From Croceivirga sp. (GTDB lineage Bacteria; Bacteroidota; Bacteroidia; Flavobacteriales; Flavobacteriaceae), in contig JANQRG010000018.1 in assembly GCA_028284665.1 (NCBI GenBank), forward strand, positions 21,916 through 85,915: DNA of 64,000 nt, given 5' to 3'. Positions 18,631-27,472 of the stretch are shown one piece after another. The notes under the pieces are model-generated. The model was not told the origin of the DNA and did no database searches. It saw only the letters and a list, made by a program, of their open reading frames with translations. A program made the translations under genes and the position numbers. Every line of letters starts with the position of its first letter. Within the stretch, counting starts at the first letter, position 1.

Positions 18631-19539
18631 TTAGTTCAACGTAACCACTGTACGTCTATTCTTCCTTCTTCCTTCTTCGGTCGTATTAGATGCTATCGGG
18701 TCATCCGATCCTTTCGAAATGCTTGTTACTTTAGCTTCCGGTATTCCATTTCTAACGAGGAAGGCCTTTATAAAATCCGCACGTTCTTGCCCAAGGATCA
18801 CGTTGGAGGCGCTTTCCCCAGTAGTATCGGTATGACCTTTCACGGTACATGTAGCTCCTTCCATTTTATCCAAATATTTGGCGATATCAGCAACTTTTGC
18901 TCGCTGTGTTGACGTTAGGGTCAGTGCAGCTTCTCCCGTTTCAAAATAGAGCACCAAAGGATCATCCGTTATCTTTTTATAGAGTTCTTGCAGATCCTCG
19001 GAGTTGTCCGTTGTGTCAACTAAAGTATAATTTACCGGTCCAAGTAAGATATTTTCACTTGGAACGATCTCTTCTACCAACTTTCCAAAAGTGTTGGTTT
19101 GGGCGGAGGGAATTCCTGATCCGACAAAATAGTTTTTAACCATATTGGCACGAGCCAGGCCAAGATTAGGCCAGGCCGTGGTATTCTCTTCTGCAGAAAG
19201 GTAGAGGCCCGTAATGTCGATGCTCTTGTCAGGATTTTCTAAAAGATAGGCCTTAAGCCGTTCTATTCCAGTGTTCACCTCTAGGGAAACCGGCAGTTCG
19301 AAGCTTTCTGAAGAATGCGCAAAGTTGAAATTATTTGGACTTTTAAAAGAGAAATCCTCATGTTCAATGGCGAAAGGAAATGAGGTAGGATCAGGGTTTT
19401 TGCCCACAACGGTTTCTTCTTGTGGAAGTGCTTCCTGCACCGAGGCCAAACGGCAATCGCTACATAAAGTAAAATAGAGGAAAGTACCTATCAGAATGGT
19501 AATAATTATCCCAAACAGATAGGATAAATCTTTAGTCAT
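18631..19539 (-). CDS. OmpA-family peptidoglycan-associated membrane protein
   Basis: 302 aa. N-terminal membrane helix (about 6-25), then two OmpA-like regions: a divergent one at about 75-165 (SIDITGLY, ARANMVKNYFVGSGI) and a clear one at about 195-302 with CTVKGHTDTTGESASN, LGQERADFIKAFLV and GRRKNRRTVVTL. The OmpA domain binds peptidoglycan meso-diaminopimelate through the conserved Asp and Arg seen here. It is upstream of, and probably cotranscribed with, the membrane HhH-like protein at 18034. Confidence 0.88.
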   Translation of the reverse strand: MTKDLSYLFGIIITILIGTFLYFTLCSDCRLASVQEALPQEETVVGKNPDPTSFPFAIEHEDFSFKSPNNFNFAHSSESFELPVSLEVNTGIERLKAYLLENPDKSIDITGLYLSAEENTTAWPNLGLARANMVKNYFVGSGIPSAQTNTFGKLVEEIVPSENILLGPVNYTLVDTTDNSEDLQELYKKITDDPLVLYFETGEAALTLTSTQRAKVADIAKYLDKMEGATCTVKGHTDTTGESASNVILGQERADFIKAFLVRNGIPEAKVTSISKGSDDPIASNTTEEGRRKNRRTVVTLN

Positions 19540-19894
19540 GGTACCGAAAATTAGTGTTTACCCTACCAAATTATTAAAAAAAAGCTGTAGAAAGTTAAAA
19601 TTTCTTAATGGAATCTTTAAATAAAGAACAACAGGAATAAGGGTGTAAAACACTGGTTTTTAAATAGAATCATTTTAATAACGATTTTATACCATCCATA
19701 CAGTATTTGCTACCGTTGGTAAGATATTGTTTAGCGCACCCATATAAATTTTAGAAATTTACTTCAACAAACAGAAAAAACGCCCTGTTTCTCCCGACAA
19801 AGTTCCGGCATTGAGGTGGGGCATACAATAGTTAAGTTTGAGTTAGTTAAGTTGGTTTTAAACCGCTGTCTACTTCTTCAAAGGCAGCGGTTTT
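19540..19894. other. 355-bp gene-free stretch, possible small RNA on plus strand
   Basis: No open frame is convincing. The right end carries an inverted repeat with a T6 tail on the plus strand (see terminator at 19860), although no plus-strand gene precedes it for 1.8 kb. The preceding sequence has a short inverted segment around 19780-19830 (GCCC/GGGGC). An untranslated plus-strand RNA of 100-200 nt is possible. Otherwise the stretch is the upstream region of the OmpA gene. Confidence 0.35.
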
Positions 19895-19896
19895 TT
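19860..19896 (+). terminator. Intrinsic terminator hairpin, plus-strand T tail
   Basis: AAACCGCTG (19860-19868) pairs with CAGCGGTTT (19885-19893), with a 16-nt loop and T6 on the plus strand. On the minus strand it follows the aldehyde dehydrogenase stop directly, so it could also serve that gene, but the T run there is only three bases. Confidence 0.65.
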
Positions 19897-21448
19897 ACAG
19901 TTCAAACTGAATACCCTGAGCAAGCGGTAGTTGGGTTGAATAGTTAATTGTATTGGTTTGCCGCCTCATATAGATTTTCCAGGCATCTGATCCGCTTTCC
20001 CGGCCGCCGCCTGTTTCCTTCTCTCCTCCGAAGGCACCGCCTATTTCGGCCCCGGAGGTACCGATATTAACATTCGCAATACCACAGTCACTCCCCGCTG
20101 CAGATAAGAATTTTTCGGCCTCTCTTAGGTTATTGGTCATAATGGCGGAAGAAAGTCCCTGAACCACATTGTTTTGCATGGCAATGGCATTTTCTACATC
20201 TCCCGAATACTTGATTAGGTACAAAATAGGAGCAAAGGTTTCCTCCTGTACAATTTCGAAAGCGTTCTTAGCCTCGGCTACTGCTGGTTTAACATAGCAT
20301 CCACTGGCGTAATTTTCTCCTTCAAGCACTCCACCCTCTACCAGTAGGGTCCCCCCCTGTTCCTTCACTTTTTCAAGTGCATTTGAGTATAGCCGTACAG
20401 CTTCCTTATCAATTAAGGGGCCTACATGAAATTGTTCATCAAGGGGATTTCCGATACGCAATTGTTTGTAGGCTGCTACAAGAGCATCTTTAACTTGCTC
20501 GTAAACCTCCTCGTGAATAATCAAACGTCGCGTAGAGGTACAACGTTGGCCTGCAGTCCCAACAGCACCAAATACTGCGCCTATGGTGGTCATTTTTAGG
20601 TCTGCGTCGGGCGTAATGATGATCGCATTGTTTCCACCAAGTTCAAGTAACGATTTTCCCAAACGAGCGGCTACGGCTTGCGCTACAATTTTTCCCATTC
20701 GGATGGAACCTGTAGCCGATATTAAAGGGACCCGAGAATCATGTGTCATAAATTCCCCTACCACATAATTGCCGTTTATCAAACACGAAATACCTTCGGG
20801 CAAATCATTCTCTTTTAGTACCTGGGCAATGATGTTCTGGCAAGCGATACTACAAAGTGGGGTCTTTTCCGATGGTTTCCAAATACAGACATCGCCACAA
20901 ACCCATGCGAGGGCAGTGTTCCATGACCAAACCGCTACGGGAAAATTAAATGCTGAAATGATACCCACAATACCCAGAGGATGATATTGCTCATACATCC
21001 TGTGAGCAGGACGCTCCGAATGCATAGTTAAGCCATGTAACTGTCTTGAAAGCCCAACAGCAAAATCACAGATATCGATCATTTCCTGGACTTCTCCCAG
21101 TCCTTCCTGGTAGGACTTTCCCATTTCATAGGACACCAGTTTCCCCAAAGGTTCTTTAAGGCTACGAAGTTTTTCCCCAAATTGTCGGACGATTTCTCCT
21201 CTTCCAGGTGCAGGAACCTGTCGCCACTGAGTAAAGGCTGCGCTAGCAGTCGTTACCACCTTTTCGTAGTCTTCTTTTGTGGTAGTTTTAACTTTACCGA
21301 TGAGCTGGCCATCAACAGGAGAATAGGACGCAATTAACTCCCCGGAGCCGAAGCTTTCTGAGCCTGTAGAAGTCCCTTCATTAATCTCTTGTATCCACAA
21401 TGCTTTTAGGGCTTCGTCTATTCCAAAACTAGCGGCAGTTGCTATCAT
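19895..21448 (-). CDS. ALDH7-type aldehyde dehydrogenase (aminoadipate-semialdehyde dehydrogenase-like)
   Basis: 517 aa NAD-dependent aldehyde dehydrogenase. The catalytic Cys303 lies in GTAGQRCTSTRRL, the general base E269 in LLELGGNN, and Asn168 in AFNFP. The start (LWIQEINEG), GEIVRQFG, SGAEIGGAFGGEKETGGGRESGSDAWK and the tail LPLAQGIQF match antiquitin (ALDH7A1), which oxidises alpha-aminoadipate semialdehyde in lysine breakdown. I therefore favour this over a generic ALDH. Downstream it is closed by a hairpin; upstream are genes for tryptophan breakdown, but no shared pathway step is clear. Confidence 0.88.
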   Translation of the reverse strand: MIATAASFGIDEALKALWIQEINEGTSTGSESFGSGELIASYSPVDGQLIGKVKTTTKEDYEKVVTTASAAFTQWRQVPAPGRGEIVRQFGEKLRSLKEPLGKLVSYEMGKSYQEGLGEVQEMIDICDFAVGLSRQLHGLTMHSERPAHRMYEQYHPLGIVGIISAFNFPVAVWSWNTALAWVCGDVCIWKPSEKTPLCSIACQNIIAQVLKENDLPEGISCLINGNYVVGEFMTHDSRVPLISATGSIRMGKIVAQAVAARLGKSLLELGGNNAIIITPDADLKMTTIGAVFGAVGTAGQRCTSTRRLIIHEEVYEQVKDALVAAYKQLRIGNPLDEQFHVGPLIDKEAVRLYSNALEKVKEQGGTLLVEGGVLEGENYASGCYVKPAVAEAKNAFEIVQEETFAPILYLIKYSGDVENAIAMQNNVVQGLSSAIMTNNLREAEKFLSAAGSDCGIANVNIGTSGAEIGGAFGGEKETGGGRESGSDAWKIYMRRQTNTINYSTQLPLAQGIQFEL

Positions 21449-21518
21449 TTATAACTTTTTAGTCCGATTTTGTTTTAATCGCAACAAAGCTACAAAGAAT
21501 AGTCCTTTTGGGAGCCTC

Positions 21519-21890
21519 TTAGAACAATAATACTGAAAGGTAGGCCACTATACCAATCACTGCGGGTAATCCCTGGATGTAGAATATTTTTTTTGAAACT
21601 GAGATAGCACCGTATATTCCCGCTATGGCCACACACCCTAAAAAAAACAGGGCCACATAGATGGACCAGTTGGGATCTGTTATGAATAATGACCAGATCA
21701 ATCCGGCAGCAAGAAATCCGTTATAAAGTCCCTGATTCGCGGCCATGTTCTTGGTAGGTTCGAACAAGGGTTCGGGAAAGTTTTTGAACACCTTTTTACC
21801 ACGGGTAGTCCAGGCAAACATTTCAAGCCACAGGAAGTACAAATGCAGGATAGCTACTAAAGCAGCAATAATTTTTCCAAAGATCAGCAT
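21519..21890 (-). CDS. DUF1304 small membrane protein
   Basis: 123 aa with four predicted membrane helices (about 3-22, 53-70, 78-98, 103-121). The opening IIAALVAILHLYFLWLEMF and the middle NQGLYNGFLAAGLIW fit DUF1304, a family of small inner-membrane proteins of unknown role. It follows the 3-hydroxyanthranilate dioxygenase gene by 1 bp, so it is cotranscribed with it. Confidence 0.85.
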   Translation of the reverse strand: MLIFGKIIAALVAILHLYFLWLEMFAWTTRGKKVFKNFPEPLFEPTKNMAANQGLYNGFLAAGLIWSLFITDPNWSIYVALFFLGCVAIAGIYGAISVSKKIFYIQGLPAVIGIVAYLSVLLF

Positions 21891-21891
21891 A

Positions 21892-22434
21892 TCACGAATT
21901 TTCTACTACAAAGCGTTTATCTACCGGCATCACCGTACCGCAGTTATTACAGGTTCGTAAGGCCTTAGAACCATAAAAATGACTAAAGTGACTGAAAAAG
22001 TCCTTTTCAATGTCATGAAGTGTGAAATAGACCTCGTGTAGTTTGTTATTGCAGTTGTCGCAGAACCAGAGAAGACCATCTTTTGCGTCTAAATGATCTC
22101 TTTTTCGCTCTATTACCAACCCTAGTGACCCCTCCTTACGTACTGGCGAGTGGGGGACTTTCGCAGGATGGAGATACATATCCCCGGGACCTAGTTCCAT
22201 GGTCCTTTTTTGACCATTTTCCTGAATATGTACCTGAATATTCCCTTCCAGTTGGTAGAAGAGCTCTTCGGTCTCATTGTAATGATAGTCTTTTCTGGCA
22301 TTGGGCCCGGCCACTATCATTACAATATAATCGTCAGCAGCTTTGTAAAGGTTTTTGTTTCCTACAGGAGGCTTTAGGAGCTCACGGTTTTCCGCTATCC
22401 ATTGGGTCAAATTAAAGGGAGGCGCTATGGACAT
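21892..22434 (-). CDS. nbaC: 3-hydroxyanthranilate 3,4-dioxygenase
   Basis: 180-aa cupin dioxygenase that opens the ring of 3-hydroxyanthranilate in the kynurenine pathway from tryptophan to quinolinate and NAD. Fe-site residues lie in DYHYNETEELFYQLEG (His, Glu) and in HPAKVPHSP (His). The C-terminal rubredoxin-like metal site, typical of the bacterial enzyme, is present: C-D-N-C and C-N-N-C. Together with the tryptophan 2,3-dioxygenase at 62015 it shows the genome encodes at least two steps of this pathway. Confidence 0.93.
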   Translation of the reverse strand: MSIAPPFNLTQWIAENRELLKPPVGNKNLYKAADDYIVMIVAGPNARKDYHYNETEELFYQLEGNIQVHIQENGQKRTMELGPGDMYLHPAKVPHSPVRKEGSLGLVIERKRDHLDAKDGLLWFCDNCNNKLHEVYFTLHDIEKDFFSHFSHFYGSKALRTCNNCGTVMPVDKRFVVENS

Positions 22435-22524
22435 GCTTTTTGTTTTTTTAAAGGTACAAAAGCTTTCGTACTCATTAAAAGTTGTGGTTGCCCTTGAATG
22501 CCGATATAAAATTTGGTAAAGCCC

Positions 22525-23028
22525 TTACTTTCTAAAAAAGATCTGAGTGTAATAAGGATTTCCATTGGTATCCAGCGTGATGCTTAACGTAGAATGGGTA
22601 AAGTCCCCTTCAATAGTACTTTTATGCGCCGAACTTTCCAGCCATCCTTCCAGTGCTGTTTCAGCAGAGGTGTAATCTTTAGCTACGTTTTCGGCCACAA
22701 AATTGGCTTGTAACTCCCTCGAAATTTTCGATGCCCTTTCCGCAAAACCCTCATGGCTTAGTTCTCCTTGAGAGATCATAAATTGATTGTGAGCTTCTGC
22801 ATATTCATACGCTTCTGCACTGAAAGTAAGGGGAGATAGTGCTCTGGATTGACGATAGTTGTTCAATAGATCAAATAGTGCTGCCTCTTCCGTTGTTAGT
22901 GAAAAGGAATTATCTACTTTTCCGGCTTGTTCAAGCTGAAAAGTCTCTTCTTCTTCCGCCACCGGGTTGGAATCACAAGAAATAGTCAAGGCTGCTAAAA
23001 GCAGCACAAAAGGGGGGATCATTTTCAT
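22525..23028 (-). CDS. CAP-domain (SCP-like) lipoprotein
   Basis: 167 aa. Lipoprotein signal (MKMIPPFVLLLAALTISC, Cys18), an acidic linker, then a CAP domain (about 48-165): LLNNYRQSRALSPLTFS, AHNQFMISQGELSHEGF with the conserved His, VAENVA, and SSAHKSTIEGDFTHSTLSI. CAP-domain proteins are exported and may bind lipids or cell-wall parts or have endonuclease-like or protease-like roles; here the role is unknown. The gene stands alone on the minus strand. Confidence 0.87.
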   Translation of the reverse strand: MKMIPPFVLLLAALTISCDSNPVAEEEETFQLEQAGKVDNSFSLTTEEAALFDLLNNYRQSRALSPLTFSAEAYEYAEAHNQFMISQGELSHEGFAERASKISRELQANFVAENVAKDYTSAETALEGWLESSAHKSTIEGDFTHSTLSITLDTNGNPYYTQIFFRK

Positions 23029-23287
23029 TTTCTACCAAATTGATTTTGGTATTAGTGTCTCATTTCATTCTCAGTGCTAAAACTAGAACCGGAAAAAGAC
23101 TACACCTGAGTTTCTCCATAAGTGCGGTTATTTATTCGATAAGCCGCAAAAACGGGCAACATCAGGGGAACTTTACAAAAAGTAACGATTTGTTTTATCG
23201 AAAAAAAGGGACAGTTCATAGAACAAAGTGCCGGGAAATAGCAATTGCCTTGAAACGAAGGAATATCCAGAGTAACCTTACTCCTTC

Positions 23288-23800
23288 TTATAACTTCGCT
23301 TCCAAGGTATCGTCACTTTCAGAAGTAAGGACCAAACTAAAAACGAAGCCTCCGATATCCCGTATTGGGGCATATAACACAGATGTGTTGATGATTTTAC
23401 TATTATTCGGGCGCAACGATGTTGTTGCTTTTTCGAAAAAGATCAATAATGCGCCAAGAATGACGGCCACCTTTACCACCCCAAAAATGCCACCGGCTAT
23501 TTTATTTAACAATCCTAGCATAGCAAAATCCGCTACTTTAGTTAGCAATTTGCCTGAGAAATGGACTAATAACACAATGGCAATAAACGTAATGAGAAAA
23601 GCTGCAATTTTGATGTAGTGTGCCTCCCAATCCATTTGTTCCGAGAGATAATCCCCGGCAATATAAGAGAAGTGAATGGCGCCGTAAATCCCCGCAATTA
23701 AGGCTACAAGACCTGCCAGTTCCACAAAAAGCCCATTCTTCAATCCTTTATAAAGGCCCCATATCAGCATGAGCCCCAATACTATGTCCAGAAAATTCAT
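23288..23800 (-). CDS. CvpA-family membrane protein
   Basis: 170 aa with four membrane helices (about 3-20, 25-45, 62-84, 102-122) and the CvpA start LDIVLGLMLIWGLYKGLKNGLF, plus GLLNKIAGGIFGVVKVAVI. CvpA proteins influence colicin V production and envelope stress tolerance. It is read away from the 118-aa gene at 23914, with a 113-bp divergent region between them. Confidence 0.9.
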   Translation of the reverse strand: MNFLDIVLGLMLIWGLYKGLKNGLFVELAGLVALIAGIYGAIHFSYIAGDYLSEQMDWEAHYIKIAAFLITFIAIVLLVHFSGKLLTKVADFAMLGLLNKIAGGIFGVVKVAVILGALLIFFEKATTSLRPNNSKIINTSVLYAPIRDIGGFVFSLVLTSESDDTLEAKL

Positions 23801-23913
23801 TGTCCCGATTTTGACAAATATACAGTGTGACTATTTGTTTACGAGAACTTTGAACAAATTGCATGGTATGAGAGAACCTTTTAGTTCTTGAAAAGCACCG
23901 TAACTTTGCGGTA

Positions 23914-24270
23914 ATGGCTCGGGATATTGTTTTAAAAGAACGTTGGCTAACACTGGTTAATAAACTATCCAGTCAGTTTTCCGATGGAGATCCGCTGGAT
24001 GTTGAGGGAATTATCTACCTGGTGGGGGTGCAGGAATTGGGGCAATTGCACAGGAGTTTTAAGAAAGATGAAAAAGTAAATCTGATGCATGTGGCTATCT
24101 GCAGGCTTCTTGAGCCCTATGGCTTTTATGAATTTGATTTTTTTGACGATGACGGCTGGCCGCATTACAAGGTGAAGGAAACTTTGCCCACCCTTCAAGC
24201 TGGGGAGCAAAGCATACTTATGAAGGAAGCCTTGGTGAACTACTTTCTGGAAAAGGAATACATTGATTAA
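23914..24270 (+). CDS. Conserved hypothetical protein of Flavobacteriia
   Basis: 118 aa, soluble and acidic, no signal. Phrases such as GIIYLVGVQELGQLHRSFKKDEKVNLMHVAICRLL and FFDDDGWPHY appear to be conserved features of a small flavobacterial protein, but I recognise no fold. A TAACTTTG element that fits the Bacteroidota -7 box sits at 23901-23908, only six bases before the ATG, although its TTG partner is not in place. The stop shares one base with the next ATG (TAATG at 24268-24272), so translation is coupled. Confidence 0.8.
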   Translation: MARDIVLKERWLTLVNKLSSQFSDGDPLDVEGIIYLVGVQELGQLHRSFKKDEKVNLMHVAICRLLEPYGFYEFDFFDDDGWPHYKVKETLPTLQAGEQSILMKEALVNYFLEKEYID

Positions 24271-24584
24271 TGAAACCAAAACCTCCCTACTATGCTGTAA
24301 TCTTTACCAGCACCAGAACTTCGGAAGATGATCAGGGATACGCTAACATGGCCCAGGCAATGGAGGATTTGGCCCGCACACAGCCCGGCTTCATAGATTT
24401 TGAAAGTGCGCGGGACGGATTGGGCATATCCATAAGTTATTGGGATAGCTTGGAGGCCATTGCCCTATGGAAGCAAAAAACGGAACACGTATGGGCCCAG
24501 CAGCAAGGCAGAGAATTATGGTATTCCTGGTACAAAATTCGGGTATGCCGGGTGGAACGGGAATATGAGTTTAGAAGGCCTTAA
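24270..24584 (+). CDS. Antibiotic biosynthesis monooxygenase (ABM)-fold protein
   Basis: 104 aa with the ABM ferredoxin-like fold: YYAVIFTSTRT, AMEDLARTQPGFIDFESARDGLGISISYWDSLEAIALWK, and a short C-terminal tail. Such enzymes break heme or oxidise small quinones, or may be only binding domains. The line SYWDSLEAIALWKQ is the well-known family segment. It starts in the stop of the preceding gene and 59 bp before glpD's ATG, so the three may be cotranscribed. Confidence 0.88.
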   Translation: MKPKPPYYAVIFTSTRTSEDDQGYANMAQAMEDLARTQPGFIDFESARDGLGISISYWDSLEAIALWKQKTEHVWAQQQGRELWYSWYKIRVCRVEREYEFRRP

Positions 24585-24643
24585 TTTTTTGGGATTGGTT
24601 GCTCAATCTCGTATTTTTAACGTCCAAAAAATTGCGCCATATC

Positions 24644-26317
24644 ATGAAAACAGCCACACCGTTTTCGAACCTCAACCGTAAAGATTTTCTAAAACAACTT
24701 GCTGAGGATAAATTTGACCTCATTGTCATAGGAGGAGGGATCACCGGTGGAGGTATAGCCCTGGACGCTGCCTCCCGGGGATTGAAGGTAGCCCTTCTGG
24801 AGAAAGGGGACTTTGCTTCCGGGACAAGCAGTAAGTCCACAAAACTAATACATGGAGGGCTTCGCTATTTAAAGCAATTTGATTTTTGGTTGGTAAAAGA
24901 AGTGGGTTCCGAACGGGCAATCGTACACAAACTGGCACCCCATTTGGTATTGCCGGAAAAGATGCTACTGCCCTTAATTGAGGGGGGGTCCTATGGGAAA
25001 TGGCTCACTAGTATTGGACTGAAGGTATATGACATCCTGGCCCAGGTAACTGGCGATGACAAACGGAAGATGCTTGATAAAAAGGAAGCGTTAAAACTGG
25101 AGCCACTTTTGCCCAAAAAGATCTTAAATGGCGCAGGATATTACGCGGAATACAGAACGGATGATGCGCGTTTAACCATTGAAAATATAAAAAAGAGCAG
25201 GGAGTTTGGCGCAATAGCTTTGAACTACACCGCGGTAACCGATTTTATATATGAACAAGATCAGGTGGCCGGAGTAGTCGTAAAAGATGTTCCTTCAGGA
25301 GAGCAAATTACCGTACATTCCAAATATGTTATTAGTGCTGCAGGGCCGTGGGTGGATGAATTGCGTTCGGTAAACAACTCGAAAAAGGGAAAACGCCTTC
25401 ATCTTACCAAAGGGGTGCACCTTGTGTTCCCTTATGAGAAACTTCCGGTAAAACAATCTGTATACTTCGATATCCCGGACGGCCGTATGATGTTTGCTAT
25501 TCCAAGAGGTAAGATCACCTACATAGGGACCACAGACACGAATTACAATTTAGATAAGGATGATATAAGAACAGACCTGGCGGATGCGATCTATCTTATC
25601 TCAGCGGTAAACAATATGTTCCCGGATATCCACTTGGAAATGGATGACATTATTTCTTCCTGGGCGGGCTTGCGGCCTTTGATCCACGAAGAAGGAAAAT
25701 CGGCCTCCGAGTTATCCCGAAAAGATGAGATCTTTACCTCAGACACAGGGCTTATTAGTATTGCAGGAGGCAAATTGACAGGCTATCGGAAAATGGCAGA
25801 ACGGGTGGTGAATCGGATTACGAAAAAAATGGAAGAAGAACACGAGATAGAAGTCAAGGAATGTTATACCGATACCATACCCTTATGCGGAAACGAGTTT
25901 AAAAAGTCGAAGCATGTTAACAAATATATTGGTGAAGTGCATGGCAGGATTAAGGAAGACGGATTTTCCAAATACGATGCCTGGTATCTGGTCACCAATT
26001 ATGGGAAACAGGCAGAAACCATTCTCAATACCTACAATAGCTTTAAAAATAAAGAGGCACATCTCCGTATGCTTCGGGCAGAACTCCAATTTGGCATCGA
26101 AAACGAAATGGTGTTGAATCCTATGGACTTTTTCATTCGAAGGACGGGTCGTTTGTATTTTGATATCGAAAGCATACGCAGTTACCTTAAACCCGTACTT
26201 GAAGATTTTAGGAAAGCCTTTGGCTATAGTGAAGGACAGCTATTGGAGTTCAAAGAAAAGATGGAAGAGGAACTTGAGGTACACTCGAATTTCTCCTTGG
26301 AACGCGAGCACGTTTAA
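24644..26317 (+). CDS. glpD: Aerobic glycerol-3-phosphate dehydrogenase
   Basis: 557 aa from the ATG at 24644; the in-frame TTG at 24599 would add an unlikely leader. FAD-binding motif LIVIGGGITGGGIALDAASRG at about 26-46, then the GlpD segments GTSSKSTKLIHGGLRYL, FMIVKEVG-like region and GKLTGYRKMAERVVN. The enzyme oxidises glycerol 3-phosphate to dihydroxyacetone phosphate and feeds electrons to the quinone pool. Adjacent, converging gpsA makes the same metabolite in the other direction, so both the synthetic and catabolic enzymes of glycerol phosphate sit side by side. Confidence 0.94.
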   Translation: MKTATPFSNLNRKDFLKQLAEDKFDLIVIGGGITGGGIALDAASRGLKVALLEKGDFASGTSSKSTKLIHGGLRYLKQFDFWLVKEVGSERAIVHKLAPHLVLPEKMLLPLIEGGSYGKWLTSIGLKVYDILAQVTGDDKRKMLDKKEALKLEPLLPKKILNGAGYYAEYRTDDARLTIENIKKSREFGAIALNYTAVTDFIYEQDQVAGVVVKDVPSGEQITVHSKYVISAAGPWVDELRSVNNSKKGKRLHLTKGVHLVFPYEKLPVKQSVYFDIPDGRMMFAIPRGKITYIGTTDTNYNLDKDDIRTDLADAIYLISAVNNMFPDIHLEMDDIISSWAGLRPLIHEEGKSASELSRKDEIFTSDTGLISIAGGKLTGYRKMAERVVNRITKKMEEEHEIEVKECYTDTIPLCGNEFKKSKHVNKYIGEVHGRIKEDGFSKYDAWYLVTNYGKQAETILNTYNSFKNKEAHLRMLRAELQFGIENEMVLNPMDFFIRRTGRLYFDIESIRSYLKPVLEDFRKAFGYSEGQLLEFKEKMEEELEVHSNFSLEREHV

Positions 26318-26344
26318 TGGGCAAAAAGGGGTTGAATTCGGATA

Positions 26345-27334
26345 TTAGTCCAATTTCTCTGTTAGTTTTTCAAAAGTTTTCTTGGGGTCCTTTCCCTGGT
26401 ACAAAATGGTGTAGACTGCGTTGATAATAGGGATTTTGGTTTTCTTGTTGAGTTGCTCCATGAGCAAATAAGCGCTTTTGGTTGCGTAATACCCTTCTGC
26501 CACCATGGTCATCTCCATCATTGCACTCTTAACCGTATACCCTTTTCCTATCATATTTCCGAACATACGGTTCCTGCTAAAGATGGAATACCCCGTAACG
26601 AGCAAATCCCCCAGATAGGCAGAATTATTGATGTTGCGCTTCATTTTGTGGACACGGTCAATAAATCGTTTCATTTCCCGTATGGCATTGCTCATGAGTA
26701 CACTTTGAAAATTGTCACCATATCCCAGGCCATGGGCCATACCAGCGGCTATGGCATAAATATTCTTAAGCATAGCGGCGTATTCGGTTCCAATAATGTC
26801 GTCTGAAATTTTGACCTTGATAAAATGATTTTTCAAGTACGTTCCCATGAGGGCGGCCTTTTTTTCGTCTGAACAGGCAACCGTTAAATACGAAAGGCGC
26901 TCCATAGCCACCTCTTCTGCATGGCATGGCCCTGTTATAACCCCAATGTTTTCATAAGGGATATTGTAGTGATCATGGAAATGTTCTCCTACAATCTGGC
27001 CAGACTCCGGAACAATACCCTTAATGGCGGAGAAGATTGTTTTGTCCTTGAGTGCTACCGTCAAGTTTTCCAATTCCTTTTCCAGAAAGGCAGAGGGGAT
27101 CACAAAAAGTAATACATCTGCTTTTGAAACCGCATCATCAATGGTATTCGTAAGATGTAGGCGAGTGGTGTCCAGGCTAACTGAACTAAGGTAATTAGGA
27201 TTATTTCCAGCATGCTTAATATGCTCCAATGCGTAGACACTACGCATATACCAATGCACTTCATCAAGATGTTCCGTCAAAAGCTTTACCAAAGCTGTGG
27301 CCCAACTTCCGCCACCTAAAACCGCGATTTTCAA
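26345..27334 (-). CDS. gpsA: NAD(P)-dependent glycerol-3-phosphate dehydrogenase
   Basis: 329 aa if started at the TTG at 27334 (MKIAVLGGGSWATAL); another TTG at 27349 would add five residues. No ATG lies near the Rossmann motif, so a TTG start is likely. Gly-rich cofactor motif GGGSWATAL, then TGPCHAEEV, GTEYAAMLKNIYAIAAGMAHG with the catalytic Lys, and NRMFGNMIGKG. It makes glycerol 3-phosphate for phospholipid synthesis. The gene is convergent with glpD and 27 bp apart. Confidence 0.9.
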   Translation of the reverse strand: MKIAVLGGGSWATALVKLLTEHLDEVHWYMRSVYALEHIKHAGNNPNYLSSVSLDTTRLHLTNTIDDAVSKADVLLFVIPSAFLEKELENLTVALKDKTIFSAIKGIVPESGQIVGEHFHDHYNIPYENIGVITGPCHAEEVAMERLSYLTVACSDEKKAALMGTYLKNHFIKVKISDDIIGTEYAAMLKNIYAIAAGMAHGLGYGDNFQSVLMSNAIREMKRFIDRVHKMKRNINNSAYLGDLLVTGYSIFSRNRMFGNMIGKGYTVKSAMMEMTMVAEGYYATKSAYLLMEQLNKKTKIPIINAVYTILYQGKDPKKTFEKLTEKLD

Positions 27335-27472
27335 AATATAAGAATCCAAAAAGTTGCAGCACCAAAAGTATATAAATTCATTTTTTAACTGTTAAGCACT
27401 GATTATCATAACATTATGAATATGGCATGATGCTTGGTTAGTTATAGATATAATCAAGTAAAACCAAAATAT

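Noticed and set aside
23040..23618. 192-codon plus-strand frame near the CvpA gene
   Set aside because: More than half lies antisense to a clear CvpA gene and the rest has no domain; the CvpA reading has helices in the right places.
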